Origin: Thalassolituus sp. UBA674
Lineage (GTDB): Bacteria > Pseudomonadota > Gammaproteobacteria > Pseudomonadales > Oceanobacteraceae
Reading direction: 5' to 3'
DNA length: 64,000 nt
NCBI GenBank assembly: GCA_002298335.1
Contig: DBNK01000007.1
Location: forward strand, 1-64,000
Both the position numbers and the translations under genes were made by a program. The notes beneath the pieces were generated by a model. It saw only the letters and a program-made list of their open reading frames with translations, searched no databases and had not been told where the DNA came from. This document shows positions 15,617-23,968 of the stretch, piece after piece. The number at the start of each line of letters is the position of its first letter. Position 1 is the stretch's first letter.

Positions 15617-17545
15617 TTACTGAACATTGACTGCCGGGATCGGACCGATATAACCGGTGTAAGCACGTGCTTCACCAGCGCCGGTATCCTGGTCAGAGTC
15701 AGACTCACCATAGGGGTGCTGTACCACAGACATCATATAAGCCCAGCCATTGATGTTCGGGTACCAGTACGGAGACGTAGTTTCTGAACCGTAAGGCGTG
15801 GTCTGAATACGGGTCAGAGACTCGTCTTCAAAGTTGTAAGCCCAGATAACGTCGTTCTGGTGACCAGAACCGGTGTCTTCACCAATGATCAGGTAATCGT
15901 AACCGGACATGTAGGTTACGTTGTCCGGGTTGGCGATACCGTCGATGTGACAGTCGTTGTTGGCTTCAAAACCGGCAACCTGAGCTTCAGCTTCAGAATC
16001 CGGCTCATAACCACTGCCAGTGATGCCACGACCGGCAACCAGGCCGTACATGTTCATGGCTACGTAGTTGGAGCCCATGTCTGCATCAGGACCCAGATCC
16101 AGCTGATACACACCGCCACAACCGTTGTAGTTGTCCAGAGTCACATCGTTATGGCCGCCCAGATCGTAGGAGTTGGAAGCGCTACCGTTTTTGGCAAAAT
16201 CTTCCATACCACGGGCAACTTCAGAGATGGCCAGATACAGCTTGTGACGCTTGCTGTCGTAGGTAATACCTTCTTCCTTACGGAATTCAGTACTGCCACC
16301 CATCATCGCAGCGTAACGGCGGGTTTCCAGACGGGATGCCGCCATTTCCATGCCGTCTTTCACTTTCAGACACTCAGCACCGGTTGCGGTGTTGATCGGC
16401 GTGAAGCCTGCGGTCGGACAGGTACCGTCGCCAGCCATGGTTTCTTCATCAAAGATATCGGTGAAGGTCGTGCCGTTGGTAACGTACTCTTCAATATCGG
16501 CATTGGTCGCGTGACCCAGATCGATCCAGGTCAGATCAGCAGAACCCAGACCGGCAGAAGACGTCTGGTTCCACTTGGCAACGTAGGTAGTACCTGCGCT
16601 CAGATCGCCAGCGGTATCAGCAACAAACATGTACAGACCAACGTTGGTGCCGTCGTCAGTCATGTAGACTGTTTTGGAGTCCGGCATCACGTATTCCAGC
16701 TCGAACGCCAGACGGGCCATGGCATAGTGTTTCTCAGGCGTCGCAGTACCGTCTTCGGTGACTGTGATCTCAACCGGCCAGCCGTAGAAGTACGGGTTCC
16801 ATTCGGTGGTGGTGTAGTAATCCAGCATGCCGGCAGTGTAAGAATCGGCCGCCGCTTCAGTGCTGGTCGGCAGGTCTTTGGCATTCGGTTCGTATTCTTC
16901 AGAGCCCAGGTGGGTCGTCCATGGAGTCACAGAACCGGCGCAGTGTACCCAACCACCGTGAATACCGGACTGGTCGATCTGCGACAGGGAAGAAACACTC
17001 AGTGCACCGGTTTCAGCGTTCTGATCCAGTTCCATCAGGAACATGGCACCCGGACGGTCTTCAAACTGGGAAACAGAGAACAGTTTTTCGCCGATTGGCA
17101 GCAGAGAGGTGAATTCGTTGGAGTCAGAGATGCGTACTGACAGATCTTCTTCCTGCAGAACAGTACCGGATTCGTCAACCAGCTGACCGAACTGGACACC
17201 ACCGATGTCATCGCCTGAGCGCGCCAGAGTGTTGTACTCACCACCATAGATCTGACCATTTACAACAGCCTGAGATACGCTGATCTCACGCTTTTCGGCA
17301 TCCGTTGACGGTGCATCAACACCAACAAATTTGATGAAGGCCGGAGAACCGTTCTGGCCATCGGTACCGTTCGTACCGTCAGTACCATTGGTGCCATCGG
17401 TACCATTAGTGCCGTTTGCGCCATCAGTACCGTTTGAACCATTTGAACCATTGTTACCGTCATCACCACCACAGGCTGCCAGGCCACCGGCCAGAACAGC
17501 CAGCAGCAGTGCCTGGAGAAGTTTATTCTGCTTCAGGGTTGTCAT
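15617..17545 (-). CDS. PhoX-like (DUF839) lipoprotein with collagen-like linker
   Basis: The protein has 642 residues. After a lipoprotein signal (AACGG, Cys at about 25) comes a run of about 13 Gly-X-Y triplets rich in Asn, Thr and Asp (about 28-66), then a globular domain. That domain resembles PhoX-type phosphatases: HCAGSVTPW contains the conserved Cys that holds iron in PhoX, followed by GSEEYEPN; later YMTDDGTNVGLYMFVAD, and near the end DCHIDGIANPDN and IIGEDTGSG. PhoX enzymes use Fe and Ca to cleave phosphate esters, and are normally exported by Tat; this one has a Sec-type lipoprotein signal instead. The ATG at 17545 is preceded by GAGAG. Activity as a phosphatase is inferred and could have changed. 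Confidence 0.72.
   Translation of the reverse strand: MTTLKQNKLLQALLLAVLAGGLAACGGDDGNNGSNGSNGTDGANGTNGTDGTNGTDGTNGTDGQNGSPAFIKFVGVDAPSTDAEKREISVSQAVVNGQIYGGEYNTLARSGDDIGGVQFGQLVDESGTVLQEEDLSVRISDSNEFTSLLPIGEKLFSVSQFEDRPGAMFLMELDQNAETGALSVSSLSQIDQSGIHGGWVHCAGSVTPWTTHLGSEEYEPNAKDLPTSTEAAADSYTAGMLDYYTTTEWNPYFYGWPVEITVTEDGTATPEKHYAMARLAFELEYVMPDSKTVYMTDDGTNVGLYMFVADTAGDLSAGTTYVAKWNQTSSAGLGSADLTWIDLGHATNADIEEYVTNGTTFTDIFDEETMAGDGTCPTAGFTPINTATGAECLKVKDGMEMAASRLETRRYAAMMGGSTEFRKEEGITYDSKRHKLYLAISEVARGMEDFAKNGSASNSYDLGGHNDVTLDNYNGCGGVYQLDLGPDADMGSNYVAMNMYGLVAGRGITGSGYEPDSEAEAQVAGFEANNDCHIDGIANPDNVTYMSGYDYLIIGEDTGSGHQNDVIWAYNFEDESLTRIQTTPYGSETTSPYWYPNINGWAYMMSVVQHPYGESDSDQDTGAGEARAYTGYIGPIPAVNVQ
17340..17465 (-). 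repeat. short tandem repeats encoding Gly-X-Y triplets
   Basis: Nine-base units encoding Gly-Thr-Asp, Gly-Thr-Asn and variants are repeated inside the PhoX-like gene. The repeats are not identical in third codon positions, so recent slippage is limited, but the tract is a plausible site of length variation between strains. Confidence 0.7.
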
Positions 17546-17731
17546 AATTTCTCTCTCATTTCTGATTTTTGAGCATAGGGAGGTTCCTGCACCCGGAGAC
17601 AGTAATGGCGAATGATGACGGTGAAGGGTCAGAAAGGTGACAAAAATAAGAAAATAAGAAAATAAGATGACTCCGGAACAGACGGTCATTCCGGCATCAG
17701 ACACGGTCCGGTTCAGGCGCAGATGACGATA

Positions 17732-18028
17732 TCAGCCACTGATGGCATCACACCCCTGCGCCATCTGCAGATCGGCGGATGTCACCCCACCAGCCTCATG
17801 ACTCCACCAGAGAATGGTCAGCTTGCCCCAGTCGACGGTCATACGTGGATGATGGTTACGCTCTTCGGCCAGTGCCGCAACCTGCTCCGCCATGCGGAAT
17901 GCACCGGCAAAATCGGCAAAGTGCCAGCATTTACCGATGGCATCAGCGCCATCCACCAGCAGGTGTTCCCACCCGGGCATGGCGGCCAGGGCTGTTTGCA
18001 GGGCCGTTTCTTCAAGACATTGAGACAT
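17732..18028 (-). CDS. phhB: pterin-4a-carbinolamine dehydratase
   Basis: PhhB dehydrates 4a-hydroxy-tetrahydrobiopterin so that the pterin cofactor of phenylalanine hydroxylase can be recycled. The 98-residue length is typical. The C-terminal half carries the conserved NHHPRMTVDWGKLTILWW stretch and the HEAGGVTSAD ending that contributes the catalytic His. The start at 18028 has an excellent GGAGGAA site; a longer frame has none. No phhA is next to it in this window. It is flanked on the right by a bidirectional terminator, so it is probably transcribed alone. Confidence 0.9.
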   Translation of the reverse strand: MSQCLEETALQTALAAMPGWEHLLVDGADAIGKCWHFADFAGAFRMAEQVAALAEERNHHPRMTVDWGKLTILWWSHEAGGVTSADLQMAQGCDAISG

Positions 18029-18077
18029 AATTCCTCCGGAATCAGTGACTTGCTCTGGACAACAGATCTGGGACAAC

Positions 18078-18103
18078 AAAAAAGGAGCTTACGCTCCTTT
18101 TTT
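18078..18103. terminator. bidirectional rho-independent terminator
   Basis: AAAAAAGGAGC / GCTCCTTTTTT with a four-base loop (TTAC) forms an 11-bp stem with T runs on both strands. It lies between the phhB start and the end of the fumarase gene and should stop leftward transcription from fumarase. Confidence 0.85.
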
Positions 18104-18177
18104 GTCAGTCTTTACAGATTGTGTTTTTATCCGTCATGTCAGACTGAAGGGGGTTCCCCCTCAGACCGTATGGCAGA

Positions 18178-19686
18178 TCAGGCTTCAACGGCATTGATGC
18201 GCTTGAACCAGGTCTGCGGACCGGTTTTGTGCACAGACTCGCCTTTGGTATCCACTGCCACGGTGACCGGCATATCCACCACGTCGAATTCGTAAATGGC
18301 TTCCATACCCAGATCCTCAAAGCCCACGACTTTGGCGGCTTTAATGGCCTGAGACACCAGATACGCAGCACCACCAACGGCCATCAGGTACACGGCTTCG
18401 TTGTCTTTGATGGCTTCGATGGCGACGTCACCACGTTCGGATTTACCGATCATGCCCAGCAGGCCGGTTTTCTCCAGAACAGTACGGGTAAACTTATCCA
18501 TACGGGTGGCTGTGGTCGGACCCGCAGGACCCACCACTTCATCACGCACCGGATCAACCGGGCCTACGTAATAAATAAAGCGTCCTTTCAGATCAACCGG
18601 CAGTTCTTCACCCTTGTTGAGCATATCGACGATGCGCTTGTGCGCAGCATCACGACCGGTCAGCATCTTGCCGGACAGCAGGATGGTTTCACCGGTTTTC
18701 CAGTCTTTTACGTCGTCTTCAGTGACGGTATTCAGATTCACGCGGCGTACGGAGTCGCCCACTTCCCAGCTGATTTCCGGCCAGTCTTCCAGCTTTGGCG
18801 CTGCCAGTGCAGCCGGGCCGGAACCGTCCAGCACAAAGTGCGCGTGACGGGTAGCGGCACAGTTCGGAATGATGGCCACCGGTTTGTTCGCGGCGTGAGT
18901 CGGGTAGTCCAGCACTTTGACATCGAGTACCGTCGTCAGACCACCCAGACCCTGTGCACCGATACCGAGCTTGTTGACCTTCTCGAACAGCTCCAGACGC
19001 AGTTCTTCAGCGCGGTTCTGCGCACCACGGGCCTGAAGCTCATGGATGTTGATCGGTTCCATCAGGGATTCTTTAGCCATGATCATGGCCTTCTCAGCAG
19101 TACCACCGATGCCGATACCCAGCATACCCGGCGGACACCAGCCAGCACCCATCTTGGGCACCTGCTCCAGTACCCAGTCAACAATGGAGTCAGACGGGTT
19201 GAGCATGGCAAATTTGGTCTTGGCTTCTGAGCCACCGCCTTTGGCTGCGACTTCCACATCCACGGTGTTACCCGGGATCAGTTTCATGTGGATGATGGCT
19301 GGAGTGTTGTCTTTGGTGTTGGCCCGCTTGCCATCCGGATCAGCCAGAATCGAGGCACGCAGTACGTTATCCGGGTTCATGTAGGCACGGCGGACACCTT
19401 CGTTACACATGTCTTCAACGCTCATGTCGCCTTCGAACTTCACGTCCATACCGATCTTAAGCATGATGGTGACGATACCGGTGTCCTGACAGATCGGACG
19501 GTGGCCCATGGCACACATGCGGGAGTTGATCAGGATCTGCGCCATCGCATCTTTGGCAGCTTTGGATTCTTCACGCTGATAGGCTTCATGCACGGCGTCG
19601 ATGAAGTCTTTCGGGTGGTAGTAGGAAATATACTGCAGAGCATCCGCTACGCTCTGGATGAGGTCTTCTTGCCTGATCACTGTCAT
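18178..19686 (-). CDS. class I (iron-sulfur) fumarate hydratase
   Basis: This oxygen-sensitive [4Fe-4S] enzyme interconverts fumarate and malate in the TCA cycle. The 502-residue length and the fused alpha/beta architecture fit the single-chain class I type (FumA-like). The three expected cluster-region cysteines lie in MCAMGHRPICQDTG, GAGWCPPGMLGIGIGG and IPNCAATRHAHF. The C-terminal beta domain has YVGPVDP and the GPAGPTTATRMD stretch. It stands alone on the minus strand, with a terminator on its left and another upstream, and an AGAGAG ribosome binding site. The symbol fumA is not given because class I fumarases have several names. Confidence 0.93.
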   Translation of the reverse strand: MTVIRQEDLIQSVADALQYISYYHPKDFIDAVHEAYQREESKAAKDAMAQILINSRMCAMGHRPICQDTGIVTIMLKIGMDVKFEGDMSVEDMCNEGVRRAYMNPDNVLRASILADPDGKRANTKDNTPAIIHMKLIPGNTVDVEVAAKGGGSEAKTKFAMLNPSDSIVDWVLEQVPKMGAGWCPPGMLGIGIGGTAEKAMIMAKESLMEPINIHELQARGAQNRAEELRLELFEKVNKLGIGAQGLGGLTTVLDVKVLDYPTHAANKPVAIIPNCAATRHAHFVLDGSGPAALAAPKLEDWPEISWEVGDSVRRVNLNTVTEDDVKDWKTGETILLSGKMLTGRDAAHKRIVDMLNKGEELPVDLKGRFIYYVGPVDPVRDEVVGPAGPTTATRMDKFTRTVLEKTGLLGMIGKSERGDVAIEAIKDNEAVYLMAVGGAAYLVSQAIKAAKVVGFEDLGMEAIYEFDVVDMPVTVAVDTKGESVHKTGPQTWFKRINAVEA

Positions 19687-19760
19687 CTGGTTTCTCTCTC
19701 ATGAACGCCTGAACCGGCCAACAAGGCAAGCCGGGTCAGCCTGGGTAACGAGTCCGGCTG

Positions 19761-19785
19761 AAAAAACGCCCACTGATGTGGGCGT
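19761..19785 (-). terminator. rho-independent terminator
   Basis: ACGCCCAC / GTGGGCGT with a four-base loop is followed on the minus strand by TTTTTT. It terminates transcription from the DUF2846-like lipoprotein gene before the fumarase promoter. Confidence 0.8.
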
Positions 19786-19847
19786 CCGGGGTTCAGGTAT
19801 TGTAGCGCAAGAGACGTGTGTCTAAAACGACTCAGGCTCTCAAGAAA

Positions 19848-20600
19848 TCAGAAGGGCCACCAGTCTGACTTGTCGCCGGTGGTTTCCTCTTCTTCCGGTT
19901 CGTCTTCCGGAAACTGCAGAATAATAGGTTGAGCCTGTTCTTCCTGCTGCTGTTCCTGACGACGCTGAGCAGGCGCCGACGGCGAAGTAACGGCGGAAGA
20001 ACTGTCGGCCAGACGGTACGGCGTCGACAACAGATCACGGCCATGATGCAGCATGCGGGTGTCTTTGATTTCCGGTACGGCCATGTCAGAACCAACCAGC
20101 TGCAGCGGGCCGTCACCGCCCGGCTTACCGTCTTCGGTGATCATCACACCCTGCGGGTCAATCTCAGAATAGCGCAGGTAATACACCCGGCCGGCTTTCA
20201 CATTCAGAGAGAAGTCGCTGTAGGTTTTGGTCAGCGGCCCCAGGCCTTCGATACCGAAGATACCGCGACGCACCAGGAAATCGTATTGACCGGGTTCCAG
20301 TTCGTACCAGGTGTATGAGCCACCTTTGATGTTGAACAGGCGCTTGCCATTGACGTTGAAGCTTGGTGCTTCGACTTCATCCATCGACCAGCGGGTGGCC
20401 GGACGGTAAACGTACAACAACGCATTGCGCTCATAATCCCAGCGGTAACCGACAGGCTTGTATTCGTGACCGTCGGGCCCGAAGAGCCATTTCGGATACG
20501 AACCGAACTGGTCGAAGGTATTAATCCGGAAGTTGTCACATGCCCCCAGAAACAATGGCAGGCAAGACAGAAGTGTCAGTTGTAAGATTCTTTTTATCAT
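19848..20600 (-). CDS. DUF2846-like lipoprotein of unknown function
   Basis: A 250-residue lipoprotein with the lipobox LGAC (Cys21). The central part (about 55-150) has LLYVYRPATRW, FLVRRGIFGIEG and VKAGRVYYLRY, the pattern of DUF2846 proteins, which form a beta-sandwich with no known activity. The C-terminal 60 residues are low-complexity and strongly acidic, with Gln/Glu-rich runs, and end in WWPF; they are probably disordered. It stands alone on the minus strand between the class I fumarase and a divergent small periplasmic protein. Confidence 0.65.
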   Translation of the reverse strand: MIKRILQLTLLSCLPLFLGACDNFRINTFDQFGSYPKWLFGPDGHEYKPVGYRWDYERNALLYVYRPATRWSMDEVEAPSFNVNGKRLFNIKGGSYTWYELEPGQYDFLVRRGIFGIEGLGPLTKTYSDFSLNVKAGRVYYLRYSEIDPQGVMITEDGKPGGDGPLQLVGSDMAVPEIKDTRMLHHGRDLLSTPYRLADSSSAVTSPSAPAQRRQEQQQEEQAQPIILQFPEDEPEEEETTGDKSDWWPF

Positions 20601-20773
20601 TATTATTGTGCCTGCCCGAGCAGGTTACCGGTTCAGTTACAGACTGACATGTTAACCGGCCTGTACGGTGATGCAAGCATTTTGCATGAGTGAACGGAGG
20701 AACCTGTACACAAAGTGAGCGTTACAGTATATTGTAGAAAAAATAACAAACGTTTACTGTCAGGAAGTCCGTC

Positions 20774-21307
20774 ATGAATCACAGACAACTTGCATCAGCT
20801 CTGCTGACAGCCCTCATTTCCACCTCAGCCAGCGCCGCTGAGTACCTGACTGATGAAGAAGCTCAGGCTGCTTACGCCACCACCGACCTGGAACAGGCTG
20901 TGGAAGATGCGCGTGAAACCTCAGACCGTTCCGAATACGTCGGCTATGAGTGGTACAACCGCACCACATCCAAGAGTTTCCCTCTCGCCAGAATGCTGAA
21001 TACTGAAATGGACGGCACTGTGGTTGAGGGTGCCATGGGCCCGACCGCGGCCGGTGAGGCAGCGGCTGAAGAAGCATCCCGTCCTGTACGTGACAACGCC
21101 CTGGGCCGTGATAAAGAAAACGACGACCTGATTGATGTGGCTGAAGGCGATACCTTTTTCACCACACCTCAGCCTGTGGTTAACAACATTGATTTTTATG
21201 TTGGTGAATACCGCTCCAGTACCAACACCGGCGAAATGCTGGTACGCGAAACCCGTGCCATCGGCAGTGTCACCTCCGTGCAGACACCGGGACCGGGTGC
21301 CCGCTGA
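20774..21307 (+). CDS. hypothetical periplasmic protein
   Basis: The product has 177 residues with a signal peptide (1-21, ASA before the cut). The mature part is acidic, alanine- and glutamate-rich, with no cysteines and no family I recognise. The ATG at 20774 follows AGGAAG. It is divergent from the DUF2846-like lipoprotein gene (173 bases between starts) and ends at a bidirectional terminator shared with the next gene. No function is proposed. Confidence 0.6.
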   Translation: MNHRQLASALLTALISTSASAAEYLTDEEAQAAYATTDLEQAVEDARETSDRSEYVGYEWYNRTTSKSFPLARMLNTEMDGTVVEGAMGPTAAGEAAAEEASRPVRDNALGRDKENDDLIDVAEGDTFFTTPQPVVNNIDFYVGEYRSSTNTGEMLVRETRAIGSVTSVQTPGPGAR

Positions 21308-21335
21308 GATACGCTATGCGGTTTCATAAACGCAT

Positions 21336-21367
21336 AAAAAAAGGGCAACTGACGTTGCCCTTTTTTG
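21336..21367. terminator. bidirectional rho-independent terminator
   Basis: GGGCAAC / GTTGCCC with a TGAC loop, flanked by A and T runs, lies between two convergent genes and serves both. Confidence 0.88.
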
Positions 21368-21379
21368 TGCCCGTACATC

Positions 21380-22198
21380 TCAGTTCGCAGATACCGCGTT
21401 CTGAATCCGGTCGAGACGGATATTGATGTCTTCAAGCTGCAGTTTCATATCCTGAACTTCTTTATAGCTGTAAGTCTGACTGACATCACTGACGGCTTTG
21501 CGCAAGTCAGAAACTTCCGAGCGCAGCTGAGTCACACCCGGACCTGAACTGCGCGCCACAGGCGCCACTTCCTGCATCTGCTCTTCCAGCAGCCCGACTT
21601 TGACTTTGAGGTCATACGCCAGCTTCACAAAATCGCGCTGATCCTGAGCCAGGGAATCCATGTTCGGGAAGCTGCGTATACGGTTGGTGTTTTCACTGAT
21701 ACGTGATCCCATTTCGCCGATGGCCGCTTCCTGATCGCGCAGGACCACTTTCAGCGCATCCAGTGACAGATCTGCAGTTTCACCCGTGGCAGACAGCTTC
21801 TGGCTCAGACCATCAAGCTGTGCCGCTTTCTGGGTCAGCAGGGTATTCACTGCCGTGAGTTGCGTCTGGGTTTTCTCCAGCTGGGTGTAGAGATACCCAG
21901 CTGCCAGAATGGCTCCGCCTGCCAGCACCAGCGACAGCACTGCAACTGCCGAAGGGGTTTTGTTGCTGGTTTCCGGTGGCAGAACACTGGTCGACAGCTC
22001 ACTGGAAGGCGTTGGTGGCGTCACCGGATCAAGGGGTTCCGCCATCGCAACAAAAGGCGACTCATTTTGCTGTGACGAAGCCCCTGCGGCATAGCGCCCG
22101 GCATTGGCGAGACGTTCCTGCGCCTGGCGTCGCAGCTCTTCTTTGCGGCGACGGCGTTCTTCTTCAGAGAGAATATTATTTGAATGAGACTGTTCCAT
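21380..22198 (-). CDS. inner-membrane coiled-coil protein of unknown function
   Basis: This 272-residue protein has a highly charged N-terminus (EEERRRRKEELRRQAQERL, about 12-30), a Pro/Ser/Thr-rich linker, one transmembrane helix (about 83-105, AVAVLSLVLAGGAILAAGYL), then a long coiled-coil region (about 105-270) with heptad-like Leu/Gln/Glu pattern. It would be a type II membrane protein with the coiled coil in the periplasm. No family is recognised with confidence. It lies between a small periplasmic protein gene (convergent) and sodB (divergent, 440 bases). Confidence 0.6.
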   Translation of the reverse strand: MEQSHSNNILSEEERRRRKEELRRQAQERLANAGRYAAGASSQQNESPFVAMAEPLDPVTPPTPSSELSTSVLPPETSNKTPSAVAVLSLVLAGGAILAAGYLYTQLEKTQTQLTAVNTLLTQKAAQLDGLSQKLSATGETADLSLDALKVVLRDQEAAIGEMGSRISENTNRIRSFPNMDSLAQDQRDFVKLAYDLKVKVGLLEEQMQEVAPVARSSGPGVTQLRSEVSDLRKAVSDVSQTYSYKEVQDMKLQLEDINIRLDRIQNAVSAN

Positions 22199-22638
22199 AA
22201 TTCCACCGGATATCAGCGATCACACTGATGTCATTATTGTTAGAATGAGTGCCGGACATCTGATATCCCCCATCAGAATGCTGGCCTGTGATGTTCAGCG
22301 GAAAGCTGCTAATCCCTGATTATCGCCAGTGAACTGATGAAGTCAATGAATGTCGGACCTGAGGCAACAGCTTGCCCGGATATACCTGACGGTTTCATAT
22401 GCAATAGTGGTAAGTAAATTGCAGACCGGGGATAACGGTACCAGCCAGGCTAATAACTGATGGCCGTTTTAATGATCGCAGTGTTATGATCGGCCACTGC
22501 AACCGGCACGGAAATTCCGTTCGTGCAGGTGACCGCAACCGGTCATGTCATACCTGCATCTGCAACGTTTTTTCCTGCCTGACACTGGCAGATGATTTCC
22601 GGTCATCCTGACCAATCTGAGAAAAATGGAGAGAGATT
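22199..22638. other. 440-base divergent intergenic region upstream of sodB
   Basis: It separates the coiled-coil protein gene from sodB. The sodB side holds a TATGAT -10-like hexamer and a likely ~140-base leader with two small hairpins (near 22510-22530, and GACCG/CGGTC at 22531-22544). I see no Fur box, open frame or repeat in the rest. Confidence 0.4.
22461..22490 (+). promoter_or_regulatory. possible sodB promoter
   Basis: TATGAT at 22485-22490 with a weak TGGCCG -35 at 22461 would start a transcript about 140 bases before the sodB ATG. Only the -10 is convincing. Confidence 0.35.
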
Positions 22639-23217
22639 ATGGCGTTTGAACTTCCAGCCCTGCCCTACGAAAAAACCGCTCTGGAACCACACATTTCAGA
22701 AGAAACCCTCAACTACCATTATGGCAAACACCATCAGACCTACGTCACCAAACTGAACGGTCTGGTAGAAGGTACTGATCTGGCGTCCAAGTCACTGGAA
22801 GACATTATCAAGACCTCTTCCGGCGGTGTATTCAACAACGCAGCTCAGATCTGGAACCACACCTTTTACTGGAACAGCCTGAGCCCGAACGGTGGTGGCG
22901 AGCCGACTGGTGCTGTAGCTGATGCCATCAATGCAGCCTTTGGTTCTTTTGAAGATTTCAAAACCAAATTCAACGATATGGCTGTGAACAACTTCGGTTC
23001 CAGCTGGACCTGGCTGGTGAAAAAAGAAGACGGTACTCTGGATATCGTTAACACCTCCAACGCCGGTACTCCGATCACTGAAGGCCTGACCCCGCTGATC
23101 ACCGTTGACCTGTGGGAACACGCTTACTACATCGATTACCGCAACGTACGTCCTGATTACCTGAAAGGCTTCTGGGCCTTGGTTAACTGGGACTTTGCCA
23201 ACGAAAACTTCGCGTAA
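22639..23217 (+). CDS. sodB: iron superoxide dismutase
   Basis: SodB dismutates superoxide in the cytoplasm. The 192 residues match the usual length. Metal ligands are visible in YGKHHQTY (His27 region), WNHTFYWNS and DLWEHAYYIDY; SLSPNGGGEPTG and the FGSSWTWLV stretch are typical of the iron form. A strong GGAGAGAG site precedes the ATG. It is a single-gene unit with a terminator 30 bases after its stop. Confidence 0.95.
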   Translation: MAFELPALPYEKTALEPHISEETLNYHYGKHHQTYVTKLNGLVEGTDLASKSLEDIIKTSSGGVFNNAAQIWNHTFYWNSLSPNGGGEPTGAVADAINAAFGSFEDFKTKFNDMAVNNFGSSWTWLVKKEDGTLDIVNTSNAGTPITEGLTPLITVDLWEHAYYIDYRNVRPDYLKGFWALVNWDFANENFA

Positions 23218-23239
23218 TCCGCGGATTTTCCGGCATAAT

Positions 23240-23267
23240 AAAAAAGGCGCTGCGGCGCCTTTTTTTA
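23240..23267 (+). terminator. rho-independent terminator after sodB
   Basis: AGGCGC / GCGCCT with a short loop lies between an A run and seven T residues immediately after sodB. Confidence 0.85.
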
Positions 23268-23290
23268 TGTCCCGAATACCACAGGCACTC

Positions 23291-23917
23291 ATGCAAACGT
23301 CCGATCTCCGACAAGCCCTCCTGATTCTGGCGTCGTCTTCGCGCTATCGCGCCAGCCTGCTGCAGCAGCTGGGTCTGCCCTTCCGGCAGCAGGCCGCAGA
23401 CATTGATGAAACGCCTCTCGACGGAGAAGACCCACAGGCGTATGTCCTGCGTCTGGCCGAAGCCAAAGCCCGTGCTGTGGCGGCTGAGTTTCCCGCACAT
23501 TGGGTGATCGGCAGCGATCAGACCTGCCTGCTCAACGGCCGGATTCACGGCAAACCGGGAACAGCGGAAAATGCCGTCAGACAACTGATGCAGGCGCAGG
23601 GAACGGGCGTCGACTTCCTGACCGGCCTGTGTCTTCTCAACCTGTCTGAAGACATCTGCCTGACCCTGTGCGAGCCTTTCCGGGTTGTCTTCCGTGCATT
23701 GTCACGGCAAGAAATTGAGCACTATGTGGCGGTGGAACAACCCCTGGACTGTGCCGGCAGTTTCCGTGTGGAAGGCCTGGGGATTCAGTTATTTGAACGA
23801 CTGGAAGGACGCGACCCGAATGCCCTGATCGGGCTGCCGCTGATCGGTCTGTGTGACCTGATGCGCGAGGCTGGTCTCAACCCGCTGCTGCTGTCCGGCG
23901 CATCCTCAGAGCAGTAA
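23291..23917 (+). CDS. Maf-family nucleotide pyrophosphatase, YceF type
   Basis: Maf proteins hydrolyse modified or canonical nucleoside triphosphates; the YceF group prefers m7GTP. The 208-residue product has the ASSSRYRASLL opening (nucleotide binding), DETP, the GSDQ motif and the EGLGIQLFERLEGRDPNALI stretch that marks YceF rather than YhdE. The ATG at 23291 was chosen; an in-frame ATG at 23267 lies inside the sodB terminator. In E. coli yceF lies near rpmF-fabH, but here it follows sodB and precedes a terminator shared with gspD. Confidence 0.88.
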   Translation: MQTSDLRQALLILASSSRYRASLLQQLGLPFRQQAADIDETPLDGEDPQAYVLRLAEAKARAVAAEFPAHWVIGSDQTCLLNGRIHGKPGTAENAVRQLMQAQGTGVDFLTGLCLLNLSEDICLTLCEPFRVVFRALSRQEIEHYVAVEQPLDCAGSFRVEGLGIQLFERLEGRDPNALIGLPLIGLCDLMREAGLNPLLLSGASSEQ

Positions 23918-23924
23918 TTCAGGC

Positions 23925-23959
23925 ATAAAAAACCGGGGATATCCCCGGTTTTTTTTTCA
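23925..23959. terminator. bidirectional rho-independent terminator
   Basis: AACCGGGGAT / ATCCCCGGTT is a perfect 20-base palindrome flanked by A and T runs, between the convergent maf and gspD genes. Confidence 0.88.
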
Positions 23960-23968
23960 GGCTTCCGC

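Noticed and set aside
15860..17140. 426-codon frame on the plus strand opposite the PhoX-like gene
   Set aside because: Shadow frame caused by GC skew and codon usage; the minus-strand gene has a signal peptide and family motifs.
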